Below, in pieces: positions 40,512 to 51,059 of a stretch of DNA of 64,000 bases. Position 1 is the stretch's first letter; each line of letters opens with the position of its first letter. The DNA lies in the NCBI GenBank assembly GCA_905221605.1, contig CAJNDS010002388.1, forward strand, positions 1 to 64,000, read 5' to 3'. The notes below the pieces were generated by a model that saw only the letters and a list, made by a program, of their open reading frames with translations, did no database searches and was not told the DNA's origin. Both the position numbers and the translations under genes were made by a program. The stretch comes from Symbiodinium natans. Lineage: Eukaryota; Sar; Dinophyceae; Suessiales; Symbiodiniaceae.

Positions 40512-40602
40512 CCTAAACCCTAAACCCTAAACCCTCAACCCTCAACCCTAAACCCTAAACCCTAAACCCTAAACCCTAAACCCTAAACCCTAAACCCTAA
40601 AC
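40512..40602 (-). repeat. Telomere-like array, CCCTAAA with CCCTCAA
   Basis: About 13 units with two CCCTCAA units near the start. Confidence 0.94.
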
Positions 40603-40768
40603 CGACAGGCTTCTCTGCCATGTCTGGGTGTTGGGCCTAGGGAGGATGTCAGGGCTTTGTTGGGTTTAGGGTTTCAGGTTTAAGACGGACGGTTGTATGG
40701 TCATAGGGTTTGTAGGGTTTAGTCTTTAGAGTTTAGGGTTTCGGGTCATAGGGTTTGTAGGGTTTAGG

Positions 40769-40870
40769 TTGGGATGCTCCACCTCATACTAACAGCCCTT
40801 AATAGGGGTGATCATCGGGGGCACTAGAATTCCTATTAAGGACTGCTCGTATAAGGGGGGAACATCCCAA
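40769..40870. mobile_element. Foldback element inserted in a GTCATAGGGTTTGTAGGG repeat
   Basis: The ends are TTGGGATG and CATCCCAA; inside, CCTCATACTAACAG...CCTTAATAGG pairs with CCTATTAAGG...CTGCTCGTATAAGG. The flanking phrase GTCATAGGGTTTGTAGGG occurs twice before (40699 and 40745) and once after (40870), so the element interrupts a small tandem repeat. Confidence 0.7.
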
Positions 40871-41222
40871 GTCATGGCGTTTGTAGGGTTGAGGGTTTCG
40901 TGGGGCTCCTTTTTGGGGGAGCTTGGGGCTTAGGGAGGCCTGAGGCTTTCGGGTTTAGGGTTTCGGGTTTAGGGTTTAGGGCTTAGGGTTCCAGTATGTT
41001 TGCTTGGACGGATCCTGCGCCGGCCCCACAGTCACCCAAAACCCGAAGAGAGGGTTTAGAGTTTAGGGTTTAGGGTTTAGGGTTTAGGGTTTAGGGTTTT
41101 CTTGCTTAAAGCCTTAGTTACTCAAAGGATGCCTGGGAACACCAAGGTGGCGCTGCACCCACGGGTCAGCTTTGCAAAGCCCTTTGCGCGGTACCGCCCC
41201 TGCGTGCTTACGGCTTTTCTGG

Positions 41223-41375
41223 CTGGTTCTTAGTAGGGAATGAGGGAATGGGGGTACCCAACAGAATCCCGTAAAGGGTATATATCTATATATATCTATA
41301 TATATATATATATATAGATGTATGTATATATATATATATAGGGTCCGAATTCCCCCATTCCCTACTAAGAACCAG
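41223..41375. mobile_element. Foldback element, family 2 (intact copy)
   Basis: The inverted ends CTGGTTCTTAGTAGGGAATG are perfect over 20 bp and extend, with differences, through GGGGGTACC/GGACCC. The centre is a TA-rich microsatellite (41279-41340). This is the intact reference for the half element at 11101-11158. Confidence 0.85.
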
Positions 41376-42340
41376 GAAATATTGTTTGCTGGGCGAGGGC
41401 TTGGGCTTCGGGATGCTGATCTGGGTGTCAGCTTCCGCTGGTCTTCCCTCGATTTCGACCTTAGGCCCGGACCACTTTAGGGTTTAGGGTTTAGGGTTTA
41501 GGTTTTAGGGTTCCATGTGATGATACCAGCCTTGCAGCTTGATTGGGTTGTACTTTTCAAGCCGGCAACAGCGTTCTCCGGTTGTGACAGCGCGTTTGTG
41601 GATGAGGATCTCGCTTGAAAGCCATCAAAAAAATCATCGGTTTCGATGCAATCACCGCTGAAAAAGGACGCTTGAACAAAGTCCCGGAAGCCCTGAACCC
41701 CCTAGGCCCCCCCTACACCCCCCTAAACCCTAGCCCTGAACTCTAAACCAACAACCCTAAACCCTAAACCCTAAACCCTTAACCCTAAACCCTAAACCCT
41801 AAACCCCCCACAGCCAGGTGTGGCGTGCCGGCCGTGCCGGCGCTTCCACCGATCACAGCTGCATCATGGTGGCGTCCTGGAATGCAAATTCACGGTTACA
41901 AAGGGGGGAGGAGGGGGCGGGGGAGTGTAGGGTTTTTGGAGACTTTGTTGTGACACCTGCGTAGCTCGAAAAGGGGGTCTCAGCCTCTTCCGGGCCTCGA
42001 GCTAAGGTTTAGGTTTTAAGGTTCAGGCTTTAGGGTTTAGGGTTTGGGGTTTGGGGTTTAGGGTTTAGGGTTAGGCGTTAGGGGTTAGGGGTTAGGGTTC
42101 AATCCTTGCGGCAATGTACCCAAAGCGGGGTGTTGGGGCTGCAGGGTACTCTAAACCCTTTCCCCTGTACAATAAATCCTTAAACCCTAAGTTTTGGGCC
42201 CCGGCGGAGTTTGCCCCCCCTGATGCTTGTTGGGTGCCACTCTTTGACTCGAGAGCTTCGCAAGGAACACTCTGGAACAGCCCCCCCTGCACGCCCAGTC
42301 TGTCCCGAACCCGAAACACCCCAAACCCTTAACCTCTAGA

Positions 42341-42480
42341 GTCCAAAACCCTAAACCCTAAACCCCAAGCGAAACCCCCTAGGCCGTAAACCCCCAAACC
42401 CCCAAACCCCCAAAACCCCTAAACCCCTAAACTTCCCTAAACCCCTAAACCCCCAAACCCCCAAACCCCCAAACCCCCAC
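42341..42480 (-). repeat. Variant array, CCCTAAA to CCCCCAAA
   Basis: Starts as CCCTAAA and grades into CCCCTAAA and CCCCCAAA octamers. Confidence 0.88.
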
Positions 42481-42543
42481 GCTCCCGCCGAGGATGTGCC
42501 AGATCCTCGCGGAAAGCAGGCTCTGGAGGCTGGGAGCTCCCAT

Positions 42544-42640
42544 TTTTAGGGTTTAGGGTTTAGGGTTTAGGGTTTAGGGGTTAGGGGTTAGGGGTTAGGG
42601 GTTTAAGGGTTAGGGTTTAGGGTTGGGGGTTAGGGTTTTG
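42544..42640 (+). repeat. Variant array, TTTAGGG to TTAGGGG
   Basis: Four TTTAGGG units, then GGGGTTA units, then mixed. Confidence 0.88.
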
Positions 42641-42784
42641 GGTGGGGTCTCTTGTCTCCTACAGGTCCTACAGTCTATCGGGGTCACTTTGGGGCTTCTA
42701 TGTCTGCAGGAGAGGCGGGTTTGTTTTGCTTTGGGATTGAGTGGTGATTTCCCGATCATTGTTGTCACAGGATTTCGCGCCGGA

Positions 42785-42860
42785 TCAACCCTAAACCCTT
42801 ATAAACCCTAAACCCGAAACCCTAAACCCTAAACCCGAACCCTAAACCCTAAACCCTTAA
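42785..42860 (-). repeat. Telomere-like array, CCCTAAA/CCCGAAA
   Basis: About 9 units with CCCGAAA and CCCTTATA variants. Confidence 0.85.
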
Positions 42861-43006
42861 CCTATAGTCTTTTTCCTAGGCAAGGAAAGCATCGGAGGGC
42901 AGGACAACCGGAACCCCAACACGATGTCCCTCCGGAGTCTCCGGGTCCTCCTCCCCGGGGTCGGCGCTTTAGAGGGACAGCTTTATCTGAATCAGTGCTA
43001 GGGATC

Positions 43007-43058
43007 CTTTTTACTTTTTGGGGTTATGGGCTTTCTTATATATGAGCAAAAAGGATCC
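43007..43058. repeat. Short inverted repeat GGATCCTTTTT...AAAAAGGATCC
   Basis: Eleven-base arms with a 30-bp loop; flanking CTAGG/CCTAGG extends the pairing imperfectly. Confidence 0.7.
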
Positions 43059-43210
43059 TTTTTTCTTCCTAGGGGAACAGGGATTAAGTTATCTTGTCCC
43101 TTACAAGAGGATTCCCACCTAGGACTCTTTTTCAGAGGGTTTAAAGGGCCCCCACCTGGTTTCAAACTTTGGCAACCCTCGCCCAGGCTCTCAGGGGTCC
43201 TCTATTTGTA

Positions 43211-43337
43211 GGGTTCTTAAGGGAATGGGGGTTCAAGGGGAACATTAGGGAAGCTTAGGGAGTAGTAGGGAGTAGTAGGGATATATTGGGGAGCCTTGGG
43301 TTACATACCCCTTGAGATCCCCCTCCCTTAAGAACCC
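43211..43337. mobile_element. Foldback element, family 4, copy 1
   Basis: GGGTTCTTAAGGGAATGGGGG at the left pairs with CCCCCTCCCTTAAGAACCC at the right, with GGTTCAAGGGG/CCCCTTGA continuing inward. The second copy is at 51060-51199. Confidence 0.75.
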
Positions 43338-43497
43338 CATAATCTAAGCAAACCAAACTGAAGCAAAGAGGCTGGAAGCTCCTCCGCACACTGGTATGCG
43401 CCGGAGACCTACGCTGTTCCACACTGTTCCAGGTTAGGGGAGCCACAATCAGGCCTAAGAGCGCTTAGGGGTCAGACTACCTTTAAGAGGAGTTCTA

Positions 43498-43637
43498 CTT
43501 GGAGGTTCATGGTACTTATTAACCCAGAATAACTGTAATTATAACTGTACTTATAACCACATTAGGGCACCTAAGGGGCTTATAAGTGGGTGAGAAGTGC
43601 AGCTATAATTGGTAAATAAGCACCATGAACCTCCAAG
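43498..43637. mobile_element. MITE-like element, family 1, copy 4 (perfect ends)
   Basis: The terminal repeats are perfect over CTTGGAGGTTCATGG, or 18 bp counting the flanking CTA/TAG, with TA on both sides (43496-43497 and 43638-43639). Confidence 0.85.
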
Positions 43638-43794
43638 TAGTGGTACGGGGTGTATGCCCTCAATTTTGACGGTTCATTTGGCGCCCGAAGTAGATTGCTG
43701 TACCTGCTTTTCAGGATGGCCCAGCTGTGATCCAGGGCTTCAGCTCACTCCCAGAACGCTTCGAACTCCGGGCTTCAAGCCTCAATGGCTACTT

Positions 43795-43910
43795 AGGGTT
43801 CAGGGTTTAGGGTTTAGGGTTTAGGGTTTAGGGTTTAGGGTTTAGGGTTTAGGGTTTAGGGTTAGGGTTTAGGGTTTAGGGTTTAGGGTTAGGGTTTAGG
43901 GTGTAGATAG
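43795..43910 (+). repeat. Telomere-like array, TTTAGGG x15
   Basis: Nearly perfect with two GTTAGGG slips; it ends about 340 bp before the F-box gene ATG. Confidence 0.96.
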
Positions 43911-44251
43911 GGCTTAGGGAATGTCGTTTCTGCTTCACAGTTGTTCAAGTGCAGAAGATTGTCATGGTTCCTGTTGCCATGTCTGGAAAAGCTTTGGTGT
44001 TGTGGTTTGGCTCATGATGATGAGCTTGCATTCAGAACCAGCATTCTAACACAGAAGAGGGCTTCGTGCAGTCCTGGTGTGAGCGTTCGGTGTTGAACAT
44101 CTGAGCCCATGGCGCCCAGAGAGGTGATTATGGCAGCAACATCGCCAGCATCGCCATCGGGCCATGGGGCCTGCTTCACGCGCTGAACCCCTTGAACCCC
44201 AGTCTACGTTGCATCTCAGAAGCGCCAACATGCAATCTGAAACAACCGGTG

Positions 44252-46213
44252 ATGCCCGACAGCTGCTTCCCCAAAAACGAGCTCTCGATTGCCTCGGGAC
44301 CCCAGACGTGGACGTGCGGTGCATTCACCGCAGGCAGAGGCAGGGCTGGGACCTTTCCGATAGCCGCTGTTCCCCAGTGGTGCATCATGTGTTCATGTAC
44401 CTTGTCCCTTAAGTGCCGGGTTGAGTCCTGTAACCCGTGGAGTCTCAATATCCTGAAGTCCTGCGTTCGCAGCGCCTCACCCCTGAGATTCTCGCTCTCT
44501 GACATCCTCGTGGAACTGTCCGACGATATCTTGGGCGTTTTCTTGCCCTTCTTGGGTGCTTCATCCCAACTGGCACTGTTGGCTGTGAAGGCGTGGGAGT
44601 CCGTGGCGATTCTCTCACACTGGCGGAGGCGGTGGTGCCAGCCAGGCAACCTACACCGCTCATCAGTTGCGAGCCCAGATGATATGGATGACGTGTACGG
44701 GTGCGAACGGTGTCAACCTCTCTATGACGGCGCGGTCTTTGTGAGCCACTCCATCTTGGTGCTTTATGAAGATAACAACACACATGGGACGTTTCATGCC
44801 TTGGACCTGGGGAGGGGGGAATATTTCGAGCTGTATCCCGACCAGGGGCCTGGCTACATCTATGACCCAGAGGGTGAGCCTGACCGATTTCACCGGTCCC
44901 TCCAGGCCCTGAGCGGTGGAAACGGCTACCTTGCGGCCGCCATGATTGATAAGGGAGGCCCTTGCTGTGCAGTTTGGCATGTGACAGAACCCGGAGGTGA
45001 GCTCGACTTGGAACTGGTGTGCTTTCTGCAGGTTTTGAAGGAGCCTTTCACCATTGACCTGGAAAAGCGATCTGTGCAAATTTGTCAAATTACGCAAGCT
45101 GGGGGTCCGAAAACATTTCGGTATGGAGTCACCGCAGCGTGTGTGGCCAGCAGCGACATTCTTGCTGTGGTTGTGCAAGCTGAGTTCGCAGGCGGGATGT
45201 TCATCGACAAACAGGAGACAGATGAAGCTGCGCGTCACACGCGGGCAGTTTTCCTTCAGTTCTGGCGCATGTCGCCTGCGGCAGAGTCCGGTTCAGAGAA
45301 TGCATTGATGGCTGAGCACGAGCTGCACAAAGTTCCTGTCATAGCTCACCCCGTGGTGCAGCAGCTGGCGTGTCATGGTGGTTTATTGGTCGTCGCGATG
45401 CATGTCCGTAACTATTCGGACCTCATGGAAAACAGGCTGCTAGTCTTCCATGTGGCATCGCAGCAGCAGATCCGTAGCCTAGTGTTAGAAGACGCGTACG
45501 TCGGTGACATTACATCTCTCGACCTACATGTATACAGCGACCAAGGCCGACCGGTCAGTCTGACTTCCGCATCCATAGCAGCCCTCCTAAATGCCGAGCA
45601 CTTGAAACACACGATTTTTAGAGACATCTTCGACGACGATCCGTACTGGTCGTGCAGCGAATGCCAAGCCGACCGCAGAGAGCTGCGATATGACTTCCCC
45701 CGCCCCCCGACCTGCGACTTCTGCAAGTGGCGGAGGGACCTGCTTTCGGACCATGGCCATGGAGCTGCCAGAATATGTTTTCGGGCTGCTCTGGGTGGGC
45801 CTTACGGCTATGCTGTCTGCGACGACGCCCCCTTCCACCATCTGCTGGATCCATGGTTCTGGCCGTCAGAGGATGAGAAAGAGTTGCTTTCTTCTGACGA
45901 TGGGGGCCCGCTCTCCATGAGCTCTCTTAGTGGCCCAGAGGATGGCGAGCCTGAGTGCCTTTGGGACCCCTTTGACATTTCCGAGAATGGTGTGCCTTGC
46001 ATGCAGATAGGACGGTCCGATGATGACGATGAGGCGCGCGTGTCACAAGGTGACGTACTTTGCGTCAGTATAGACATTCACAAGCTCATCGTGGTCACGC
46101 GGAAAGGGGTGTGCGTGCTTAAGCTGCATAGAGCACGTGGCACAGACTCCGAAAGGAGCGCGGAAGTCTTGTGGCAGTGCTGTCCCTTCCACGCACAGCA
46201 ACTTAGTAGCTGA
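44252..46213 (+). CDS. F-box-like protein, 653 residues, no introns
   Basis: The first ATG in frame is at 44252 (MPDSCFPKNELS). At about residues 85-135 the stretch SLSDILVELSDDILGVFLPF then LGASSQLALLAVKAWESV fits an F-box: L-x-D-x-L, a hydrophobic helix, then L..V.K.W. F-box proteins link substrates to SCF ubiquitin ligases through Skp1. The rest (about 170-640) is Gly/Asp-rich with repeated short beta-strand patterns (for example FHALDLGRGEYFELYPDQGP, NRLLVFHVASQQQIRSL, KLIVVTRKGVCVLKL), consistent with a beta-propeller, but no WD or kelch signature is clear. A CxxC pair (SCSECQADRRELRYDFPRPP, then CDFC) at about residues 465-490 is a possible zinc ribbon. The gene has no visible introns, unlike the genes at 18-34 kb, and could be a retrogene. 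The frame is clean for over 1.9 kb. Confidence 0.75.
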   Translation: MPDSCFPKNELSIASGPQTWTCGAFTAGRGRAGTFPIAAVPQWCIMCSCTLSLKCRVESCNPWSLNILKSCVRSASPLRFSLSDILVELSDDILGVFLPFLGASSQLALLAVKAWESVAILSHWRRRWCQPGNLHRSSVASPDDMDDVYGCERCQPLYDGAVFVSHSILVLYEDNNTHGTFHALDLGRGEYFELYPDQGPGYIYDPEGEPDRFHRSLQALSGGNGYLAAAMIDKGGPCCAVWHVTEPGGELDLELVCFLQVLKEPFTIDLEKRSVQICQITQAGGPKTFRYGVTAACVASSDILAVVVQAEFAGGMFIDKQETDEAARHTRAVFLQFWRMSPAAESGSENALMAEHELHKVPVIAHPVVQQLACHGGLLVVAMHVRNYSDLMENRLLVFHVASQQQIRSLVLEDAYVGDITSLDLHVYSDQGRPVSLTSASIAALLNAEHLKHTIFRDIFDDDPYWSCSECQADRRELRYDFPRPPTCDFCKWRRDLLSDHGHGAARICFRAALGGPYGYAVCDDAPFHHLLDPWFWPSEDEKELLSSDDGGPLSMSSLSGPEDGEPECLWDPFDISENGVPCMQIGRSDDDDEARVSQGDVLCVSIDIHKLIVVTRKGVCVLKLHRARGTDSERSAEVLWQCCPFHAQQLSS

Positions 46214-46322
46214 ATGAATACGCTTTACACCTGTTTGGGATACTCGAAGCCCTACAGAACTGAAAGTGTACACTTTTGGGGGCTCATGAACCCAGCAACT
46301 TAGGCAAGACATCAGATTTGCG

Positions 46323-46541
46323 GTGGCTTCATGGCGCCACTTGGCCATGGGTGCCTGGCCTGTCCCCACTGCTGACGACCGCGTTCGTACCAAGCTTCTG
46401 GTCTGGGATACTCTCGGGCCTGCGGCCCCTGGCGCGGAAAGCTGCGAGCACCTGCTTGCGGAAAGCTCATCCTCAAGTGCAGCTAGCATGGCTAGCTCGA
46501 GTGACGAAGGCGATTGGGATTCGGGGGATGAAGCCCCGTGA
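46323..46541 (+). CDS. Possible small exon or ORF downstream of the F-box gene
   Basis: An open frame without a good ATG (starts at GTG in context; the first ATG is MGAWPVPTADDR at about 46350) reads VRTKLLVWDTLGPAAPGAES, then a Ser-rich acidic tail SSSDEGDWDSGDEAP and stop. It could be a terminal exon of the F-box gene if the stop at 46213 lies in an intron. Weak. Confidence 0.3.
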   Translation: MASWRHLAMGAWPVPTADDRVRTKLLVWDTLGPAAPGAESCEHLLAESSSSSAASMASSSDEGDWDSGDEAP

Positions 46542-47287
46542 GGACGCTTGCGTCTCCCGTTCCAAGGGTCCTGCGCTTGGCAGCCAAAATGGTCCTTGTG
46601 TTGAGATGTTCAGCCGCAAGCCCCACAACCTTGTACCCCCAAATCCCATCCCAAAACGGGGTCTAATGGCCCCTCAACGTGCTAGTTCAGACTGGAGTCT
46701 TTCGCACGTGGCGTGTCCTTGTTGGGTTTACGGATGTTGATTTGGGGTTTGGGTCTGGTTTGACGAAATCCTCCCCGTGAACCCCACTGAAGGGGTCCCA
46801 TGAGAGGTTAACTCCCCCTAATTTTGGCCCACTTGGTTTCGTTAAGCGCTAAAAACCACTGCAGAAGTGCCAAACGCCAAAACTGAAACTAATCCCGGAG
46901 TGCCACAACCCGCCCTAAAATACGGATCACACCCTATAGTTCCCATTTGAAGGCTTAAGGGCCCCAAACCCCTAAACCCCTTTTAGGGTTTCATATTGAG
47001 TCGAGCTCATCCTAGGGCCGGCTTCAAGTCTCTGGGAAAGCCATGGAGCACCGCCGACGGAAGCCTCCTGGAACGATTTAAGACGATTTAGGGTTTAGGG
47101 TTAAGGGTTAAGGGTTAAGAGGGTTTAGGGATCAGGGGGTCTTAGGGGTTAGGGGTACGTGCCGATGAAACGCGTTGTTACAATGCAGTTGCGACAGTCT
47201 TGTGTCCTTCTTCGGACCAGCATCCATGACCCCCCTCTCCAACCTCCTCAAGCTTATGTCGCGGCGGGTCCCAAGCAAGAGACAGTA

Positions 47288-47370
47288 CTTGGAGGTTCCT
47301 GGGTACTTGTAAGTAGGGTTTTAAGTAGGGTAACCACGGTTCCCATGTATAAATGCCATGAGCCCTCACG
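47288..47370. mobile_element. MITE-like element, family 1, copy 5 (short)
   Basis: It begins CTTGGAGGTTCCTGGGTA, has the interior GTAAGTAGGGTTTTAAGTAG, and a diverged right end. TA flanks it on both sides (47286-47287 and 47371-47372). Confidence 0.65.
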
Positions 47371-47519
47371 TAGAGGTTCCAAGGTTCAGACTCTTACGGC
47401 GAGGGGAGTGGAGAATGCAACAGGGCTTGAGTAAGATGATGGCATCTCGGACCCCGGCGCACCGCGCAGTACCACGAGCTTGGCAGGAACGACCTCCGAA
47501 CCCAGAACAGCTGCAGGTC

Positions 47520-47600
47520 AGGGTTTAGGGTTTAGGGTTTAGGGTGTAGGGTGTAGGGTGTAGGGTGTAGGGTGTAGGGTTTAGGGTTTAAGGTTTAGGA
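47520..47600 (+). repeat. Variant array, TTTAGGG with TGTAGGG
   Basis: Three TTTAGGG, then five consecutive GTGTAGG-phase units (TGTAGGG), then TTTAGGG again: a block-wise change of the repeat unit. Confidence 0.92.
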
Positions 47601-48574
47601 TTATGCAGTTACTTAACCCATGCACTTCTGCTCTCCGCCCGGAAACCTCCCCGGACGTGCTTAAGCCCTCCGCCAGCAAAGGTATTTGCGAGCACCCGGA
47701 CACTGGGTTGAACCTCCGCACCTCCGCCGGCATTGCTCCTGTATCTTCGAAGCGGCCATGGTTTCACACCCATAAACCCTAAACCCTGAACCCTAAACCC
47801 TAAACCCTCGGACCCATCACTCAAGCCCTGTTAAAGCATGAAGAATGAAAGACAGAGGGAGAGAGAGAGAGATCCTTTTCAGCAAATCCCCCCCCCAAAG
47901 AAAAAACACAAGAGATCCTTATCAGCAAATCCCGCCAAAGAAAAAGCACAAAAGACAAGCAGAAGCCTGTCGCTTTAGCATTTCGGGTGGGAAAATTTCA
48001 GGAGATCCCCCTCCCTACCCCCCCTGCTTCCCCTCCCAGATCACTGTAGCCCACTTGCCTCCGGAGCCTGCTACTGTGAAAAGTCCTCAACAATCCCTAA
48101 ACCTTCAACCCTAAACTTCCTAAACCCTGAGAGGCCCTACACTCTACAAGACCTACAGACCCTACAAGCCCCCAACAGCCCCAGACAACCCCCCCAAACC
48201 CTAAATATCCTAAGCTCGAAACCCCCCCCCCCCCAAATTTCCTGAACCCTGAAATTCTGAAGTCCTAAATTTCCTCAATCCTAAATAAGCCCGAAGCTCT
48301 AAACTTCCTAAACCCTAAGCCTTAAACTTCTAAACCCTAAACCCTGCAGCCCTAAGCCCGAAACGCTAAATTCTTCAAACCCTAACCCCAAAACCATGCA
48401 AAACCCGAAGCCCTAAACCCTCAACCCGAAACCCTCAACCCGAAACCCTCAACCCGAAACCCTAAACCCTAAACCCTAAACCCCAGAACGACTTGAGGTG
48501 GCAAGACCCTGCCAAAGGTCAAGGAGGCCATAGAGCTCTGCGAGCCTGGTTCCCAGCATGGGGGGGGGGGGGGG

Positions 48575-48660
48575 GTTAGGGTTTAGGGTTTAGGGTTTGG
48601 GGTTTGGGGTTTGGGGTTTGGGGTTCGAGGCTCGGGGCTCGGGGTTTGGGGTTTGGGGAA
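48575..48660 (+). repeat. Variant array, GGGGTTT
   Basis: TTTAGGG changes to GGGGTTT and GGGGCTC units, after a G homopolymer at 48560-48576. Confidence 0.88.
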
Positions 48661-49649
48661 TCTGGTGTTTGGGGCTTAGTGAATTTAGGGTTTGGGGTTT
48701 TTGGGGTGTAGGAACTTAGGGTTTGGGAAGCTTAGGGATTGCAGGGTTTAGGCAATTTAGGGTTCGGGCCTAGGGAATGTAGGGTTTGGGGTTTAGGGTT
48801 CAGGGTTTTTGGGGGCCTTGTTTTGAGGTAGCCTTAATGTTGGGGAAAGCTTTCTTTCAGCCTTATCAATTAGAGTTTGCCCTTTGGGGTTGCGGAGTCT
48901 TAAACCCTAAGCCCTAAGCCCTAAACCCTAAACCCTAAACCCTAAACGTTTGCTGTTGGGTTCGTAAGGTTGTTGTAAAGTATCCCCTCGGAGGGCGGGC
49001 CTCAGCGCCCCGAGCGTTGCGAGTTTTAGGGTTTAGGGTTTAGGGTTTAGGGTTTAGGGTGTCATTCCTTGTCATATCCCAAATTAGTCGAAGCAGTCTT
49101 TTCATATCAGATTTGCCTTCAACCATCCAGTAGGCCAGTGAAGGCTTTTTTGCTTCAAGGCCTCTTCTCTGGGAGAGTCAGAACTATCGCCAAGGGTTTA
49201 GGGTTTAGGGCTTAGGGTTTAGGGTTCAGGGTTCAGGGTTTAGGGTTTTGGGGCCCGACTTCAGCCAAGAAGGCCGAAACCCGGGCCCTCGAATCAGGCG
49301 ACTGCCGCGAGCCTCTGCAGGTCAAACCTGCAATCCCGAATCCGCGCCAGAACCCCAAACCATGAACCATTGCGCAATTGCGTCATTTCCTCGAGGTCAA
49401 CCTGCTCCGGCCAGAGCCGGAACTGCATTGGCTGAAAGGCCCAAGCAAACACGCTCCAGTCCTCAGCGAAAAGGATGTGTCCACGCACATGGCGCAGAGA
49501 AGGCGGCCAAGTCCCTAAACCTTAAACCCTGAACCCTGAACCCTGAACCCTGAACCCTAAACCCTAAACCCGCAATATAAGACGTGCCCCAGCCCCCGAA
49601 GAAGGGCTCGGCAAATGCTGCGTCGAAGAAAGCCGTCAGCAATTAGATG

Positions 49650-49768
49650 GGTTTAGGGTTTAGGGCTTTAGGGCTTTAGGGCTTTAGGGCTTTAGGGCTT
49701 TAGGGCTTTAGGGCTTTAGGGGTTTAGGGCTTTAGGGCTTTAGGGGTTTAGGGTTTAGGGCTTCCAGA
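49650..49768 (+). repeat. Variant array, CTTTAGGG octamers
   Basis: About 12 octamers GGGCTTTA, with two GGGGTTTA units, bounded by TTTAGGG on both sides. Confidence 0.93.
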
Positions 49769-50054
49769 ACAGAGTCCGATGTTGCCGCGCGGCCGAAGAA
49801 CCATCACAATCTCAGGGACATCATCGTGTCCAGAGATGTGAATCTCGATATGTATAGGGTTTAGGGTATAGGGTATAGGGTTTAGGGTTTAGGGTTTAGG
49901 GTTTTAGGGGTGGCGAGGAAAAAATGGTCCTCGCTTGGCAGTAGGTCGGGCGCAAAAGGCCCAGCTCCTGGGGTTGAGGGAAGTATGGTGTGTAGGGTTG
50001 ACTAGTAATTGCTCTAGAACCCCCCAAAATGAAAGATATTCTTAATACCCCTTA

Positions 50055-50090
50055 TAAGGAAGTCTTCCTTATAAGGGCATTCTAGGGATT
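50055..50090. repeat. Near-perfect palindrome
   Basis: CCCTTATAAGGAAG and its complement CTTCCTTATAAGGG are separated by one base. It lies inside a larger GAACCCCCC...GGGTTC foldback (about 50010-50115). Confidence 0.85.
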
Positions 50091-51059
50091 TACTGGTTTT
50101 TTCTTTCAGGGTTCTTAAGCAAATAGTATGTCAGTCTGGGGGGTTTAGAGTTCTGTTGGTTTCTTCCCGGCTTTCTCTCGTTGAACCTTAGCGCTCCTCC
50201 CCCAGAGACCAAGACTATGAACGCTAAGCAATAAGGGTTAGGGTTTAGGGTTTAGGGCTAACAAACAAATACCTAGGTGGGGCTTTGGGAGAGTTGAGAC
50301 TTCTTCTCATTCTTGGGCTGATAAGGGACCCTTTTCACCAATATCCTTTTCGAAGGGGCTTAAAGGCCAATCCAAGAAAACCTACGCAGGGTTTAGGGTT
50401 TAGGGTTTACGGTTTTACACGATGCCCTCTTCCAAGCGCCACGCGACCTGCACCCCTCGATACCAGGAGCTCGACATGATCTGACAGCTACAATTCTTGC
50501 GAGCGCTGCCGTAATCCCTTGACGTTCACGATATTCTGCATGCCTTGGGTTCGGGCGCCCCCATGCAGCAAATGTGGTTGAGTAGGGAAAGAGAAGCGTT
50601 CTTATCCTAAGAGAGGTCGGCCATGCTCAACCATCACCATCCTCGCAGTGAACTTGCCCTCCTCGCGTGCTAGCTGAAACCGCCATCTAATCGGAGCCAA
50701 CGGCTTGCGAGCCCGCTCAAGTTGAGTCAGAAAGGCACGGATTCCAAACATCTCGAAAGCGGCTCAACCCATAGTTCATCAACCCCCTGTCGCTGGCACC
50801 ATTCGGCGCTTGTCTGCACGCAGCGGCGAAGTTCAAGCTGGGATCCTACACCTTGTGCCTTTCAAGATGTAACGGATGGCAAACCATCCGGAACCCCAGA
50901 AACTGCAGACCTTCAGGCATTCGCCTTGCCGCCTGCCTTGCGACGCTCAGGCGCTCGCATGAGATCCTGATTCCCTCCGTGCCCCTGGCCGGCTGGGACG
51001 TCGCCTTCGTGGCCGACCCGGTGTGCCGGCCTTCAGTTGTCCTAAGCCTAAGCCTTATA

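Larger units (their letters stand above)
34573..43900. other. Gene-free field of telomere-like repeats and small foldback elements
   Basis: No open frame here has a recognisable domain or splice context. The interval is a patchwork of TTTAGGG/CCCTAAA arrays and 100-500 bp unique spacers. Further short arrays beyond those listed lie near 35667-35711, 35958-36001, 36135-36165, 36725-36765, 37814-37860, 38424-38455, 38591-38625, 38755-38820, 38981-39007, 39345-39362, 39848-39882, 41049-41098, 41474-41511 and 41755-41808. Confidence 0.7.

Noticed and set aside
44176-45238. Minus-strand open frames of 110-190 codons opposite the F-box gene
   Set aside because: Shadows of a GC-rich coding sequence; the plus frame has the longer, domain-bearing protein.
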